DNA of 64,000 nt from Comamonadaceae bacterium (GTDB taxonomy: Bacteria; Pseudomonadota; Gammaproteobacteria; Burkholderiales; Burkholderiaceae_C): positions 62,001-126,000 of the forward strand of contig CANGNS010000006.1 of the NCBI GenBank assembly GCA_947455465.1, in the 5' to 3' direction. Of this stretch, positions 42,893-52,087 are shown in pieces (positions within the stretch are counted from its first letter, which is position 1; every line of letters starts with the position of its first letter). The position numbers were made by a program, and so were the translations under genes. The notes beneath the pieces are model-generated. The model saw nothing but the letters and a program-made list of their open reading frames with translations. It had not been told where the DNA came from and made no database searches.

Positions 42893-43975
42893 TCAAGGAA
42901 CCAGGGTCAAAAAGAGAAAGCTGGCGAATAACACCAAGTGGATCGCCCCCTGCATAACGTTGGTGCGCCCCGAACTGAGCGTGATGGACCCAATTAAAAA
43001 GGTCAGCATCAGTAAAGTTAAATCTTTAGGGTCCAAGCCTAACGTGAGAGGCAACTTGAATACCACGCATGCCGCGACGACGATGGGAATGGTCAGGCCA
43101 ATGCTGGCCATCGCCGATCCGATGGTTAAATTCATACTCGTTTGTAACCGGTCCGCATTGGCTGCGCGAATGGCAGCCCAGGCCTCGGGTAATAGCACGA
43201 TAGCCGCAATCACAATACCGGCCAAGGCTTTGGGTGCCTTGGCCAACTCCATTGCAAAATAGATGGAAGGCGAAAGCAGCTTGGCAGAACCCACCACGCA
43301 CACTAATGAAATACACAGCAGAAAAAAGCTGGAAATGGCCTTGCGCTGGGACGGCGGAACTGCATGCACGGACTCGTCAAAAGCGGATTCATTCGGCAAA
43401 AAATAGTCACGATGGCGGATGGTTTGAATGAATACAAATACCAGCCACAGGCTCAATGACGACAGGGCTACAAATATCAATTGCGAATTGGTGTAAGTGC
43501 CTTCTGGCGAGCTGGTGGTATATACGGGCATCACCAGAACCAAAACACACATGGTTGCTAGCGCCGCAAACCCCGGTCCAGTGCCCTCGATGCGGAAAAA
43601 TTGCTCCTTGTGCCTTATGCCACCCAACAAAAGGCAAATACCCACCACCCCATTGCATGCAATCATGACGGTGGCATAAATGGTGTCACGCGGCAATAGC
43701 GCATTAGCGGTGCTGGCCGAAAACATCACCGCCAAAATAAGCGCTGTTTCAATCACAGTAACGGCCAGGGCCAATATCAAGGTGCCAAAGGGTTCTCCCA
43801 CCCGATGGGCGATGATCTCTGCATGGTGAACGCTGGCTACGACCGCAGTCATCAAGGTCAGCGCGAGGAATACTTCCCTGAGATACAAAGCATCTGCCCG
43901 CAGCAAAAAGGTGAGCAAAGCCGCCAAAATAATGGGTACAAATTCAGGCCAGTAGCGCTTGATTGCATTTTTCAT
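42893..43975 (-). CDS. Ca2+/H+ (cation/proton) antiporter, ChaA-like
   Basis: A 360-residue membrane protein of the CaCA superfamily with about eleven hydrophobic segments. The two alpha-repeats that line the pore are visible: GEPFGTLILALAVTVIETAL in the first half and VLLPEAWAAIRAANA with SMNLTIGSAMASIGLTIP in the second. This matches ChaA-type antiporters, which extrude Ca2+ or Na+/K+ at alkaline pH. TetR gene 43992-44678 lies 16 bases upstream on the same strand and may be co-transcribed. Confidence 0.87.
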   Translation of the reverse strand: MKNAIKRYWPEFVPIILAALLTFLLRADALYLREVFLALTLMTAVVASVHHAEIIAHRVGEPFGTLILALAVTVIETALILAVMFSASTANALLPRDTIYATVMIACNGVVGICLLLGGIRHKEQFFRIEGTGPGFAALATMCVLVLVMPVYTTSSPEGTYTNSQLIFVALSSLSLWLVFVFIQTIRHRDYFLPNESAFDESVHAVPPSQRKAISSFFLLCISLVCVVGSAKLLSPSIYFAMELAKAPKALAGIVIAAIVLLPEAWAAIRAANADRLQTSMNLTIGSAMASIGLTIPIVVAACVVFKLPLTLGLDPKDLTLLMLTFLIGSITLSSGRTNVMQGAIHLVLFASFLFLTLVP

Positions 43976-43991
43976 AAAGCTAGTCTAACCA

Positions 43992-44678
43992 TTACGTGGT
44001 ATCGGTATGGGCCGGCCTTAGGCAACCCATGGCCATAGCCACCAAACTATCCAATAAGGCAGGCGACTCCAATTGGTCCGGCAGGTCTTCCAGCATCGAG
44101 CGAATAACGCTGCGCAATCCTTGGCCGAGTAAGTACGCAGCTAATTGGGGGTGGGGTGTGGATAGCTCATCGCGGTAAATTTGCAAAAGCGGCAGCCAGG
44201 TGGCGTCAATAAATTCGGTTTTGTTTTGATAAGGGCCGCGCCACATACCCAAATGCAGTGCATTGTGGTAGCGCAAATGAAAAGCCTGGTTCAATTTAAA
44301 CAAGCGCAATTCCACACGAATAATATTGGCCAATATCTCGCGCAAGGCCGTGGCCAAAGGCATGCCCACCAGCCGCGCTTGCATGCCTTGCAAATGCGCC
44401 GATTCTTCATCCAGAACCTGCTCGTAGAGCAAGGCGACGATGGCGTCTTTGTTGGGGAAGTACTGATAAATCGAGCCCACCGCCGCGCCCGATACTTCTG
44501 CAATGCGGGCGACGGTCAGGGCCTCGTCACCCCCTTCGTCCAGGATGCGCAGGCTGGCTTGGGCCACGGCGTTGACCAAGGCGCGTGAGCGCGACTGGTT
44601 GGGGCGTTTACGCAGCGTGGGAAGCTCTTTGGGCGAGGCCCATTCCACGGCCGGTGCGAGTTTGGATGGCTTAGTCAT
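43992..44678 (-). CDS. TetR-family transcriptional regulator
   Basis: A 228-residue TetR repressor. The DNA-binding region is RIAEVSGAAVGSIYQYFPNKDAIV (in two parts: helix-turn-helix about 60-83), preceded by RSRALVNAVAQASLRIL; the C-terminal ligand domain is helical. It is divergent from the TauD-like/aldolase pair across a 188-bp AT-rich gap (44679-44866) that contains an imperfect dyad around 44727-44745, a plausible operator. It may control the pair and the antiporter; this is inferred from position. Confidence 0.88.
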   Translation of the reverse strand: MTKPSKLAPAVEWASPKELPTLRKRPNQSRSRALVNAVAQASLRILDEGGDEALTVARIAEVSGAAVGSIYQYFPNKDAIVALLYEQVLDEESAHLQGMQARLVGMPLATALREILANIIRVELRLFKLNQAFHLRYHNALHLGMWRGPYQNKTEFIDATWLPLLQIYRDELSTPHPQLAAYLLGQGLRSVIRSMLEDLPDQLESPALLDSLVAMAMGCLRPAHTDTT

Positions 44679-44866
44679 GGAAATGCGAGTGCTGTCGGTC
44701 CAAATAGGAGGAAAACAGAAAATCAGTAATTAAATCATTGACTTAAGTGCCCCATTGCCTGCCGAAAAATGCGACTGGCGCAAAGCGGGGCTGCTTTCTA
44801 CACTTTGGCCGATCGACCTGGTGGATTGCACCACACATTCCCTTGGCATTTATTTGGAGATAGCCT

Positions 44867-45706
44867 GTGTCTACAAACTTTACTGTGCGCCCCTTGGGGC
44901 CTGCGATTGGCGCAGAAATTCTGAACCTCGACCTCCGCGCGGGGTTTTCCCCAGAAATACTCCAAAGTCTGGAGGCGGCATTGGTTCAACACGAGGCGAT
45001 TTTGATGCACGTGCCGGACTTAACACCCGAGCAGCATTTGGTACTTGCGCAATATTTTGGCGATCCCGAAGTGCATACCTTTTATCCCAATCTGGGAAAA
45101 GGGTTTGAGGAAATCACCATTATTGATTCCAAATTGGGCGACCGGGCCGATATGTGGCACCACGACGAGACCTTCCTGCCAAGCCCGCCCATCGTGACGA
45201 TGACCCAGGCCAAAATACTGCCGCCCACCGGTGGTGATACATGCTGGATCAGTATGACCACGGCCTACGACGCGCTGTCGCCACGCATGAAGGATTATGT
45301 GAACGGCTTGTCCGCCTGGCATGATATGAATTGCCCGATGACGGCCGCCTTGCGCCATAACGCCGTGACCCATGAGAGATATTTGCAGGTGGTCAATATG
45401 GCGAAACGCCATTTGCACCCCATGGTTTTGACGCATCCGATTTCAGGCAGAAAAGCCTTGTACATCAGCCCGACTTACACCACCCATATCGAAGGCATAG
45501 ATCCTGCCGAGAGCAATGCGATTCTGGCTTATTTGCATGCGCACTGCCAGCATGTCAAATTTGTACACCGCCACCGCTGGCAGGTGGGCGATATGATGAT
45601 TTGGGATAACCGCAGCGTTATCCACCACGCGATTCTCGATTACCAACCGCACCAACGCCGGATGCACCGCGCCTCGGTGTTTGCACGCGCGCCGCATACG
45701 GCGTAA
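44867..45706 (+). CDS. TauD/TfdA-family Fe(II)/2-oxoglutarate dioxygenase
   Basis: A 279-residue 2-oxoglutarate-dependent oxygenase. The iron-binding HxD is H98/D100 in MWHHDETF, the distal histidine is in WDNRSVIHHAILDY, and the 2-oxoglutarate arginine is in QRRMHRASV. The family hydroxylates taurine, alkylsulfonates, 2,4-D and other acids; the substrate here is not evident. The start is GTG 44867 with GGAGA seven bases upstream. A class II aldolase gene follows after 19 bases, so the two may act in sequence on one substrate. Confidence 0.87.
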   Translation: MSTNFTVRPLGPAIGAEILNLDLRAGFSPEILQSLEAALVQHEAILMHVPDLTPEQHLVLAQYFGDPEVHTFYPNLGKGFEEITIIDSKLGDRADMWHHDETFLPSPPIVTMTQAKILPPTGGDTCWISMTTAYDALSPRMKDYVNGLSAWHDMNCPMTAALRHNAVTHERYLQVVNMAKRHLHPMVLTHPISGRKALYISPTYTTHIEGIDPAESNAILAYLHAHCQHVKFVHRHRWQVGDMMIWDNRSVIHHAILDYQPHQRRMHRASVFARAPHTA

Positions 45707-45725
45707 TTGGCAAGGACTTCATCGT

Positions 45726-46493
45726 ATGAAAAACGACATTAACCGCCAATTACTGGCGCAATATGCCCCCAGGCCCGGCAGGCGCCCCTTGCTGCCCGAA
45801 CTCACTGCGCGGCAGCAGGTGGCTTTGTTATGTCGGGTATTGCACCGCGAGGGCTATAACGACCATATCGCAGGACATATCACGGTCAAGCAAGAAGATG
45901 GTAGTTTCTTGGCCAATCCCTGGGAGTTGACCTGGGCCGAGGTGACGGCCTCGGATATTTTGCACTTGGATTCCCAGGGAAAAGTCATTGCTGGAGATTG
46001 GAATATCACACCTGCCATTAATCTGCACGTGGATGTGCATAACGCCCGCCATGATGTCGAGGTGGTTATTCACAACCACCCGGCCTGGGGATCGGTCTGG
46101 TCTGCGGTGCATCGCATCCCGCCGATTTATGACCAAACGTCCGCCCTGGTAGATACCGATCCGATTCTTTACGACGAATATGGCGGCACCGTGGAAGACG
46201 GTGCCCTGGGCCGCGCGGCGGCGGCCTCGCTGGGACAAGAAAAATGGGCCTTGTTAGCCAACCACGGCGTGCTATTGGTGGCCAATGGTATTCGCCAGGC
46301 ACATCTGCGTGCCATCACCCTGGAGTGGCGTTGCCGTATGGCCTGGAGGGTGGAGATGCTGGGCGGCGGCAAACCCTTGTCGGCCCGCGTGGCGGCCAAC
46401 ACCGGCCAGCGAACCGATGCCAATGGTTTCCCATTTTTGTGGGAGGCCATGGCGCGCGAGGAAATTCGCCAGGACCCCTCGGTTTTGTCCTAA
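45726..46493 (+). CDS. Class II aldolase/adducin family protein
   Basis: A 255-residue zinc-binding class II aldolase/adducin domain. HIAGHITVKQ supplies the first part of the active site, HNHPAWGSVW carries the H-x-H zinc pair, and ANHGVLLV carries the third His. Members are aldolases (fuculose-phosphate type), epimerases, dehydratases or decarboxylases acting on hydroxy acids. It is co-directional with the TauD-like gene, with AAGGA about ten bases before ATG 45726. The hairpin at 46516-46531 follows the stop. Confidence 0.85.
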   Translation: MKNDINRQLLAQYAPRPGRRPLLPELTARQQVALLCRVLHREGYNDHIAGHITVKQEDGSFLANPWELTWAEVTASDILHLDSQGKVIAGDWNITPAINLHVDVHNARHDVEVVIHNHPAWGSVWSAVHRIPPIYDQTSALVDTDPILYDEYGGTVEDGALGRAAAASLGQEKWALLANHGVLLVANGIRQAHLRAITLEWRCRMAWRVEMLGGGKPLSARVAANTGQRTDANGFPFLWEAMAREEIRQDPSVLS

Positions 46494-46515
46494 ACACCGG
46501 GCCGAATCGCGGTCA

Positions 46516-46531
46516 GTGGCCCTTGGGCCAC
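46516..46531 (+). terminator. Hairpin after the class II aldolase gene
   Basis: GTGGCCC (46516-46522) and GGGCCAC (46525-46531) form a perfect stem, extended outward by CGCGG/CCGCG with a short bulge, 22 bases after the stop. There is no U run, so Rho-independent action is doubtful. The remaining intergenic DNA to 46788 shows no other clear element. Confidence 0.35.
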
Positions 46532-46788
46532 CGCGATAAGCGGCGGTTATGACGCCATTCTCGGGGGGGGGCTTTTTACCGGTAGCCCAAAAGGCCCAAG
46601 GGTAATTACTTAGCTAATCGTCTTGGCCAAGCCGCACAAATACAGCGGTAGGTGTTATCTTTTGCTGCATCTCTTGGGTCGCGCTGCCGCATTGGGGCCG
46701 ATACCACTGTGGAGATGGTGGCGCGCCCTTGGCGGCAACCCACTGGTGCGGTTTATAAGGTCATCGTATTAAAAGCTGGAGACATTGA

Positions 46789-49101
46789 ATGAAAAAATGG
46801 TTAAAAGTCATCGCAATACCTGCGGTTTCCGTGTTGGCCGCTTGCGGCGGTAGCGGCAACAGTGGTCCGGGATTTCTTCCAAGTTGGCCGTTTCCCTTGC
46901 CGGTCATCCCGGTATCGAAGTCCGCCATCGTGATTCCGGAGTTGGGAGACGCCTGCCCGATTACCAATTCGAGTATCGAGTCCCTGGTGACCAAGGGAAC
47001 CGGCCTGGCATTTAATGGCGCCAGCTTTGGAAGTGTGGGTACTTATTCCTATATCTTGGCCGAGGCGACCGGTAAAGTCGCTGCCAACGATTACTGCGCG
47101 CCCACTATTGTGGATTTACGCAATGCGGCCGACGCCAGCGGCATCGTGCGCTATAAGTTTGACGTCGTCGTGCTGATGCCTACCGAGGCAGCCAAGTCCA
47201 GCGGGAGCTTGCTCTATATCGTGAATAACCGCTCAAGCACCAGTTCACTGGAGAAGCTGGTCGACGGCTCCTCCAACGATTTGTATTCCGCCGTGGCACC
47301 CGTGATTCCAACAACCGGAGCGCCCGCTACCGCGGGAACCGGTTCAGGCAATGGTTTCCTGATGAAGCAAGGCATGACGATTGTCTTCTCAGGCTGGCAA
47401 GGCGACCGTTACCAGACGCTTAACGTGCCTAGCGCTGCTATTACTAGCAGCACTAAGTGGTACGCCCCGGGCATGACGCTCCCGGTGGCCAAAGATTTGG
47501 CCAATGGCGGCGTCTCTATCACCGGCGTGCAACAAGACGAGTTCATTGCCGACAATGCGACCAGCAGTTTGTTGGGCACTTATTACACCCGCGCGCCCAA
47601 TACGGCGGCCACTTTGACCATTCGCAAGACCGCCATGTCTGCGCCTATCGTGGTGGATCCCTCGTATTGGACCTATACCGCCGGCAATGCCACCTTGGAA
47701 GGCGGCAACACCACCACGTCGGGCTACGGTTTTGTCACGATCAACCGGGCCAAGGTGGTTGCTGACCCGACACTGAGCGCCGCTTTGGATGCTGGCAGCG
47801 ACAACGGCTCGATCTACCACTTCAACTACACCGCGATCGACCCGCGCCCCATGGGCCTGGGCTTTTTGGGTGTGCGTGACCTGATCTCATTTTTCCGCAA
47901 CGAGACCAAAGACGGGCAGGGCAATGCCAATCCCCTGGCCGGCCGCGTGAAAGTGACTCTGGCCACCGGTATTTCCCAGTCGGGCCGTTTCCTGCGCGAC
48001 TTCCTGTGGCAAGGCTTTAACACCGATGCCAAGATGAAACCGGTTTTTGACGGCATGCTGCCTTTGGTAGGCGGATCGCGCAAAACCTATACCAACTACC
48101 GTTGGGCCAAGCCAGGCGATTATTCGCGCCAGCACGAGACGCATTACACGCCGGGCGACCAATTCCCCTTCGCGTATTCGACGATCACCGACCCCCTGAC
48201 CGGAAAAAGCGACGGCTTATTGAAGAAATGCACGCAGCTCAACACCTGCCCCAAAGTCTTCCAATACGACAGCCCGATCGAGTTTGGCGGCGCGCGTGCA
48301 TCGCTGACGGTGACCGACGGCAAAGGCAACGATATCGCCATTCCTAGCAATGTGCGCATGTTCTACGCGGCAGGTACCTCGCATGGCCCGACCGTGCTCA
48401 GCGACAACGCCGTTTCGCAGCCGGACTACACGGTGGACCGCGCAGTGTCGGCAACGGCGGTGTCCAGCTCGCCGGGTGCTTTGATTGCGAGCAGCGCCTT
48501 GTTCCGCTCCTTGCTGGTGAACCTGGAGGGCTGGGTCAAAGGCACGGCAACGCCGCTGGACAGCAATTTCCCCAAAGTGGCCGACGGCACGATGGCCGTT
48601 CCCACATCGGACCCCAAGAGCCTGGGTGCGCCAGACCTGTCCGGTATAGGCCTGGGTTTCAGCGCTGCATACAACACGCTGAGTGTGAACGACGAGTCGG
48701 TGATTCCGTCTAAACCATCGACACAGTTCTACACTGTGCTGCTGCCGACCTCTGATGCGCAAGGCAATGACAAGGGTGGCGTGCGCATGCCCGATCTGTC
48801 GGTGCCGTTGACGACGTCCAAGGGCTACAGCATCCGTAAATCGGGCTTTGTGGCGGGTGACCAAAACGGCCTGAGCAGCTCGCAGCTGGCCTTTGCGTTA
48901 TTGACGGCTTCCAAAAATCCGCTCGATCCGCGTAAGAGCGTAGAGGAGCTCTATACCAACAAAGCCGGCTACCTGGCCCAATGGAATGCCGCGGTGGATG
49001 CCTTGGCTGCCAAGGGCTTGCTGCTGCCCGACGACGTGACCCTGTACAAAAATCGGGGCCTGATGCAATCTTTGCAGCCTAACTTCTCCAAACTTCCCTG
49101 A
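46789..49101 (+). CDS. Alpha/beta hydrolase domain lipoprotein (Abhydrolase_10-like)
   Basis: A 770-residue exported lipoprotein. The signal MKKWLKVIAIPAVSVLAACG has a lipobox ending at C19, followed by a Gly/Ser/Pro-rich linker. The body is an alpha/beta-hydrolase-like protein with nucleophile elbow GISQSGRFLRDFLW (~403-416); RMFYAAGTSHGPTV near 520-535 could supply the catalytic His. The N-terminal half (about 60-330) is a beta-rich region. Such proteins are annotated only by domain; esterase or polyester/lipid hydrolase activity is likely. The ribosome-binding site GGAG lies before ATG 46789, and a strong terminator follows. Confidence 0.8.
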   Translation: MKKWLKVIAIPAVSVLAACGGSGNSGPGFLPSWPFPLPVIPVSKSAIVIPELGDACPITNSSIESLVTKGTGLAFNGASFGSVGTYSYILAEATGKVAANDYCAPTIVDLRNAADASGIVRYKFDVVVLMPTEAAKSSGSLLYIVNNRSSTSSLEKLVDGSSNDLYSAVAPVIPTTGAPATAGTGSGNGFLMKQGMTIVFSGWQGDRYQTLNVPSAAITSSTKWYAPGMTLPVAKDLANGGVSITGVQQDEFIADNATSSLLGTYYTRAPNTAATLTIRKTAMSAPIVVDPSYWTYTAGNATLEGGNTTTSGYGFVTINRAKVVADPTLSAALDAGSDNGSIYHFNYTAIDPRPMGLGFLGVRDLISFFRNETKDGQGNANPLAGRVKVTLATGISQSGRFLRDFLWQGFNTDAKMKPVFDGMLPLVGGSRKTYTNYRWAKPGDYSRQHETHYTPGDQFPFAYSTITDPLTGKSDGLLKKCTQLNTCPKVFQYDSPIEFGGARASLTVTDGKGNDIAIPSNVRMFYAAGTSHGPTVLSDNAVSQPDYTVDRAVSATAVSSSPGALIASSALFRSLLVNLEGWVKGTATPLDSNFPKVADGTMAVPTSDPKSLGAPDLSGIGLGFSAAYNTLSVNDESVIPSKPSTQFYTVLLPTSDAQGNDKGGVRMPDLSVPLTTSKGYSIRKSGFVAGDQNGLSSSQLAFALLTASKNPLDPRKSVEELYTNKAGYLAQWNAAVDALAAKGLLLPDDVTLYKNRGLMQSLQPNFSKLP

Positions 49102-49120
49102 AGTGAGTGGCGCTCTCTCA

Positions 49121-49155
49121 AGCCCCTGGGCCTTGCCGGCTCAGGGGCTTTTTTT
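49121..49155 (+). terminator. Strong intrinsic terminator
   Basis: AGCCCCTG (49121-49128) and CAGGGGCT (49142-49149) pair around a 13-base loop and are followed by seven T (49149-49155), 20 bases after the stop of the hydrolase lipoprotein gene. Confidence 0.92.
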
Positions 49156-49183
49156 ATGGCCTGTGGCCTCAGGTCCAGGCTAT

Positions 49184-50302
49184 TTAAAGCCGCTGCACAA
49201 ACCACAGCCCCGCCAAGCCAATCGCCGCGCCCATGGCTATGGGGCGCAACCACCGAAAAGCACTGGCATGGCCCCAGCGTGCCAGCATTGCCAAAAGCAG
49301 CGTAAAGCAGGCGGCGATCGTGATTTGCACCAGCTCAATGCCCAGATTAAAGCCCAGCAAACTCCAGCCCACGGTGCCCGGGTCCAGGCCGATTTCCGTA
49401 AGGGCCGACGCAAAGCCCAGGCCGTGGACCAAGGCGCACGCAAACACCAGTGCCATTCTTTGGGCGGCGGGGATGGGAATCGCCCGGCGGCGCGCGCGCT
49501 CGTCCAGTAGCGCCATCAGAATGATGGTGAGGGCGATGGCGGGCTCGGCCAATGCGGGCGAGACCGTCCATTGCGCCAGCACGCCCAGGGCCAGCGTGCT
49601 GGCGTGGCCCAGGGTGAAGGCGCTAAGTGTCAGCACCAGGGTGCTCCAAGCCATGCCGGTAGCCAGTACCACCAGCAAAAAAAGCAAATGGTCGGGTCCG
49701 TCCAGGATGTGCCGCGCGCCCAGCACCATATAGTCCACCAGCACTGCACCGGCGCTGGGGAATAGGCGCTGCGCCTGGCGCCCGGCGCTAAAGACCATGT
49801 TTTGCTGCTGCACGGTGCTGCCGTCTTCAGCCTGGCGGGTCACCTTGGCCTGTAGTGCGTAGGCGCTGCTGCCTTCGGGCCAAAAGGCCAGAGACCAGTC
49901 GGTGGGCAGTGCGCCGGGACGCAAGGTAAATTTACCCATCGCGGTAATGCCGGCCTGCTGCGCACCGGAGACGGTGTGCGCCTCCATCTGCACAAACAAG
50001 GCCTCCAGCGCCAATGCGCCTTGGCCGTCGCGCAGCTGGGCGCGCTGGCTAATCGCGTCTTGTATTTGCGCCCGGTGCGCCTGCAATTCGGCGACCGACA
50101 CCGTGCCGTCGCCATCATCGTCCAGCGCCAGGTCGGCCAATGCGGCAGGCGCCAGGGACAAGACCATGTAGGCGCCATCACCGCGTACATTCAGGCTGGC
50201 GCGGTCCAGCGCCAGCACATGGCTATGGGCTGCAGGCCAGACACCCAGCCCCAGCACAAGCGTGGTCAGCAGCCGGCCTAAAACATGGTTTCCTAATTTC
50301 AA
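49184..50302 (-). CDS. HupE/UreJ-like membrane protein with an N-terminal EF-hand
   Basis: A 372-residue protein with a signal peptide (about 1-28), a ~170-residue extracytoplasmic domain and a C-terminal HupE/UreJ-type domain of six or seven membrane segments carrying HILDGPDHLLFLL and ALVHGLGFASAL. In the exported domain residues 61-72 (DDDGDGTVSVAE) are a canonical 12-residue EF-hand loop with ligands at positions 1, 3, 5, 12 and Gly at 6. HupE/UreJ proteins are linked to nickel uptake, but this long exported form is uncharacterised. TTG 50302 overlaps the YHYH stop (TTGA) and follows AAGGAAAG; no suitable ATG exists. Confidence 0.72.
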   Translation of the reverse strand: MKLGNHVLGRLLTTLVLGLGVWPAAHSHVLALDRASLNVRGDGAYMVLSLAPAALADLALDDDGDGTVSVAELQAHRAQIQDAISQRAQLRDGQGALALEALFVQMEAHTVSGAQQAGITAMGKFTLRPGALPTDWSLAFWPEGSSAYALQAKVTRQAEDGSTVQQQNMVFSAGRQAQRLFPSAGAVLVDYMVLGARHILDGPDHLLFLLVVLATGMAWSTLVLTLSAFTLGHASTLALGVLAQWTVSPALAEPAIALTIILMALLDERARRRAIPIPAAQRMALVFACALVHGLGFASALTEIGLDPGTVGWSLLGFNLGIELVQITIAACFTLLLAMLARWGHASAFRWLRPIAMGAAIGLAGLWFVQRL

Positions 50303-51327
50303 ACCAACTTTCCTTTTACGCAGCGCTGCAAATAAGGGTAGCTCTCCGTGGCCACATAGTAGTACGTGCCTTTGGGGAACTCGGGCGTCACGCCTGTGCG
50401 GCCATTGCATTCGTCCAGGTCGCCGCCATTGCTCGCGCTATAGGCCCAGTCCTGGCGGAAGGTGCCCAGCGGAAAAACGCTTGCCGTGGGCCGCAGGCTC
50501 GATAAAGTGGCGACCGCGTTGGGTTTGTAATTACCCACCAATTTTTTCAGCGGTGTTGTCGCGTCATTGGCCACGGAATAGCCGTACTTGTAATAGATGG
50601 GAAAGCCGTCCGCGGCCCAGCCGATGATTTGCATTTTGTTCGCTGTGCTGGCCGTTTCTGTGCCGCCAAGGGCCTTAAAGACACCGGTAGGCGCGCCATG
50701 GTAATGGTATTCGCCGGTCGGCTGCACATGGGCGTTGTTGAAGTCAGCGCCAAAGTCAAATGGGCTGCCCGGCACGATCGCCTCCAGGCTCCAGTCGCCC
50801 CCGCCTAAATAGGTGCATTGGGTTGCCGAAGAAGGGATGCCGGGGCCCTGGGTAGCTGCCGAGGTGGCGTTGTTCTGGCAGGCGCCGCCGGTGTTGGGGT
50901 CCAACTTAACGCCGTTGAGCGCATAGCCGACGATAGGCACAGCTTTGACCGTATCAAGCGTCGGCGCCAAGGGGCCGGACTGGTTGACGTTATAGGGCGC
51001 GATGGTATTGGGGTTATTGGCGTTGGGGAAGGTGCCAACCACGTGGTTGGGTACACCGTTTGCGATGATGGTGCGTGAAGTGGCGGTGCACGACCAGCTA
51101 AATTGATAGGGCAGGCTGGTGTTGTCGGCGATTTTGGTGACCGTGGAGCCCGCGCCCTGGAGGTCGCATAAAACGCCGGTTGCTCCCGCGCTGGTTTCGC
51201 TGCCCGTCGATGCGCTGGAGGTGCCGCCGCCACCGCCGCAGGCAGTGACTACCAACAACGCCGATACCCATGCCGATAGTCTTAGCATAGCCTGGGGGCA
51301 AAAAATAGATGGACTTACATGAGGCAT
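50299..51327 (-). CDS. YHYH-domain lipoprotein
   Basis: A 342-residue exported lipoprotein. The signal ends in a lipobox (VVTAC) and is followed by a Gly/Ser-rich spacer. The core carries the signature GEYHYHGAPTGV (His-rich YHYH), IIGWAADGFPIYYKYGY and DECNGRTGVTPEFPKGTYYYV, all hallmarks of the YHYH family, often encoded in phosphate-, copper- or calcium-related exported clusters with unknown role. The His and Asp clusters suggest metal binding. ATG 51327 has AAAGGAG six bases upstream. Its stop overlaps the HupE-like start, so both are made together. Confidence 0.85.
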   Translation of the reverse strand: MPHVSPSIFCPQAMLRLSAWVSALLVVTACGGGGGTSSASTGSETSAGATGVLCDLQGAGSTVTKIADNTSLPYQFSWSCTATSRTIIANGVPNHVVGTFPNANNPNTIAPYNVNQSGPLAPTLDTVKAVPIVGYALNGVKLDPNTGGACQNNATSAATQGPGIPSSATQCTYLGGGDWSLEAIVPGSPFDFGADFNNAHVQPTGEYHYHGAPTGVFKALGGTETASTANKMQIIGWAADGFPIYYKYGYSVANDATTPLKKLVGNYKPNAVATLSSLRPTASVFPLGTFRQDWAYSASNGGDLDECNGRTGVTPEFPKGTYYYVATESYPYLQRCVKGKLV

Positions 51328-51464
51328 GTTCAACTCCTTTAGACAACAAGAAAACGGCGTAGGGCAGCGCTGATGCCTGAATTCTTGTCCAAGAATGTAT
51401 TTAATTCTTGAATGAATCGGTAAGTTTGAGTAAAGTCAAAAAACTATTGATCAGTAGAGGCGTT

Positions 51465-52037
51465 ATGGCAATCCAATTAATTCAACCCAGTGCTCAGTAT
51501 CTCGATGCGTATCTGGAGACGCTGGCCCATGGCTGGAGTCCCTCGAGTTTTCTAAAGAGCGCCGAGCCTCTACAGGCTGAGATAGACGAGGTAAATGCCA
51601 ATCATGTTCAGTTTTTCAAAAACAATCTCAATATGACCGGCGGCGGTGAGCCGATTGCTTTGCCCGATGGTACCTCTGTGGAGCGCTTGCCACAAATTAC
51701 AAAATGGATGTGGGATGGTCAATTTGTCGGAAAAATTCAATTTCGTTGGCAGCATAAAACAGTAGCGCTTCCGCCCACTTGCCTGGGGCATATTGGGTAT
51801 GGCGTCGTACCTTGGAAGCGTGGCCAAGGCTATGCCACGAAAGCCCTTGAGTTGTTACTGCAAGATATTCACTATTGCGGCTTACCTTATGTGGAGCTTA
51901 TTACAGCCGCCGATAATTTCATCTCGCAGCGCGTGATTGCGCGCTGCGCAGGAAAATTTGTGGAGGACTTTGAAAAACTGTCGGCCAATGGCGGCGGCCC
52001 GGCCAAGCGCTTTCGGATCGATCTGGCCCAGGCCTAG
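51465..52037 (+). CDS. GNAT family N-acetyltransferase
   Basis: A 190-residue acetyltransferase-like protein. HIGYGVVPWKRGQGYATKAL is the acetyl-CoA-binding motif A (RGQGYA loop), preceded by the strand VGKIQFRWQH. The N-terminal part (HGWSPSSFLKSAEPLQ) belongs to a subgroup of predicted acetyltransferases of unknown substrate. ATG 51465 has AGAGG five bases upstream; the open frame to 51408 lacks a start signal. It is divergent from the YHYH gene. Confidence 0.82.
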   Translation: MAIQLIQPSAQYLDAYLETLAHGWSPSSFLKSAEPLQAEIDEVNANHVQFFKNNLNMTGGGEPIALPDGTSVERLPQITKWMWDGQFVGKIQFRWQHKTVALPPTCLGHIGYGVVPWKRGQGYATKALELLLQDIHYCGLPYVELITAADNFISQRVIARCAGKFVEDFEKLSANGGGPAKRFRIDLAQA

Positions 52038-52087
52038 GGGGCAGGGCGTTCCAGTCACTAAAATAGGGCCAAAGCTTGCCTTGCCCT

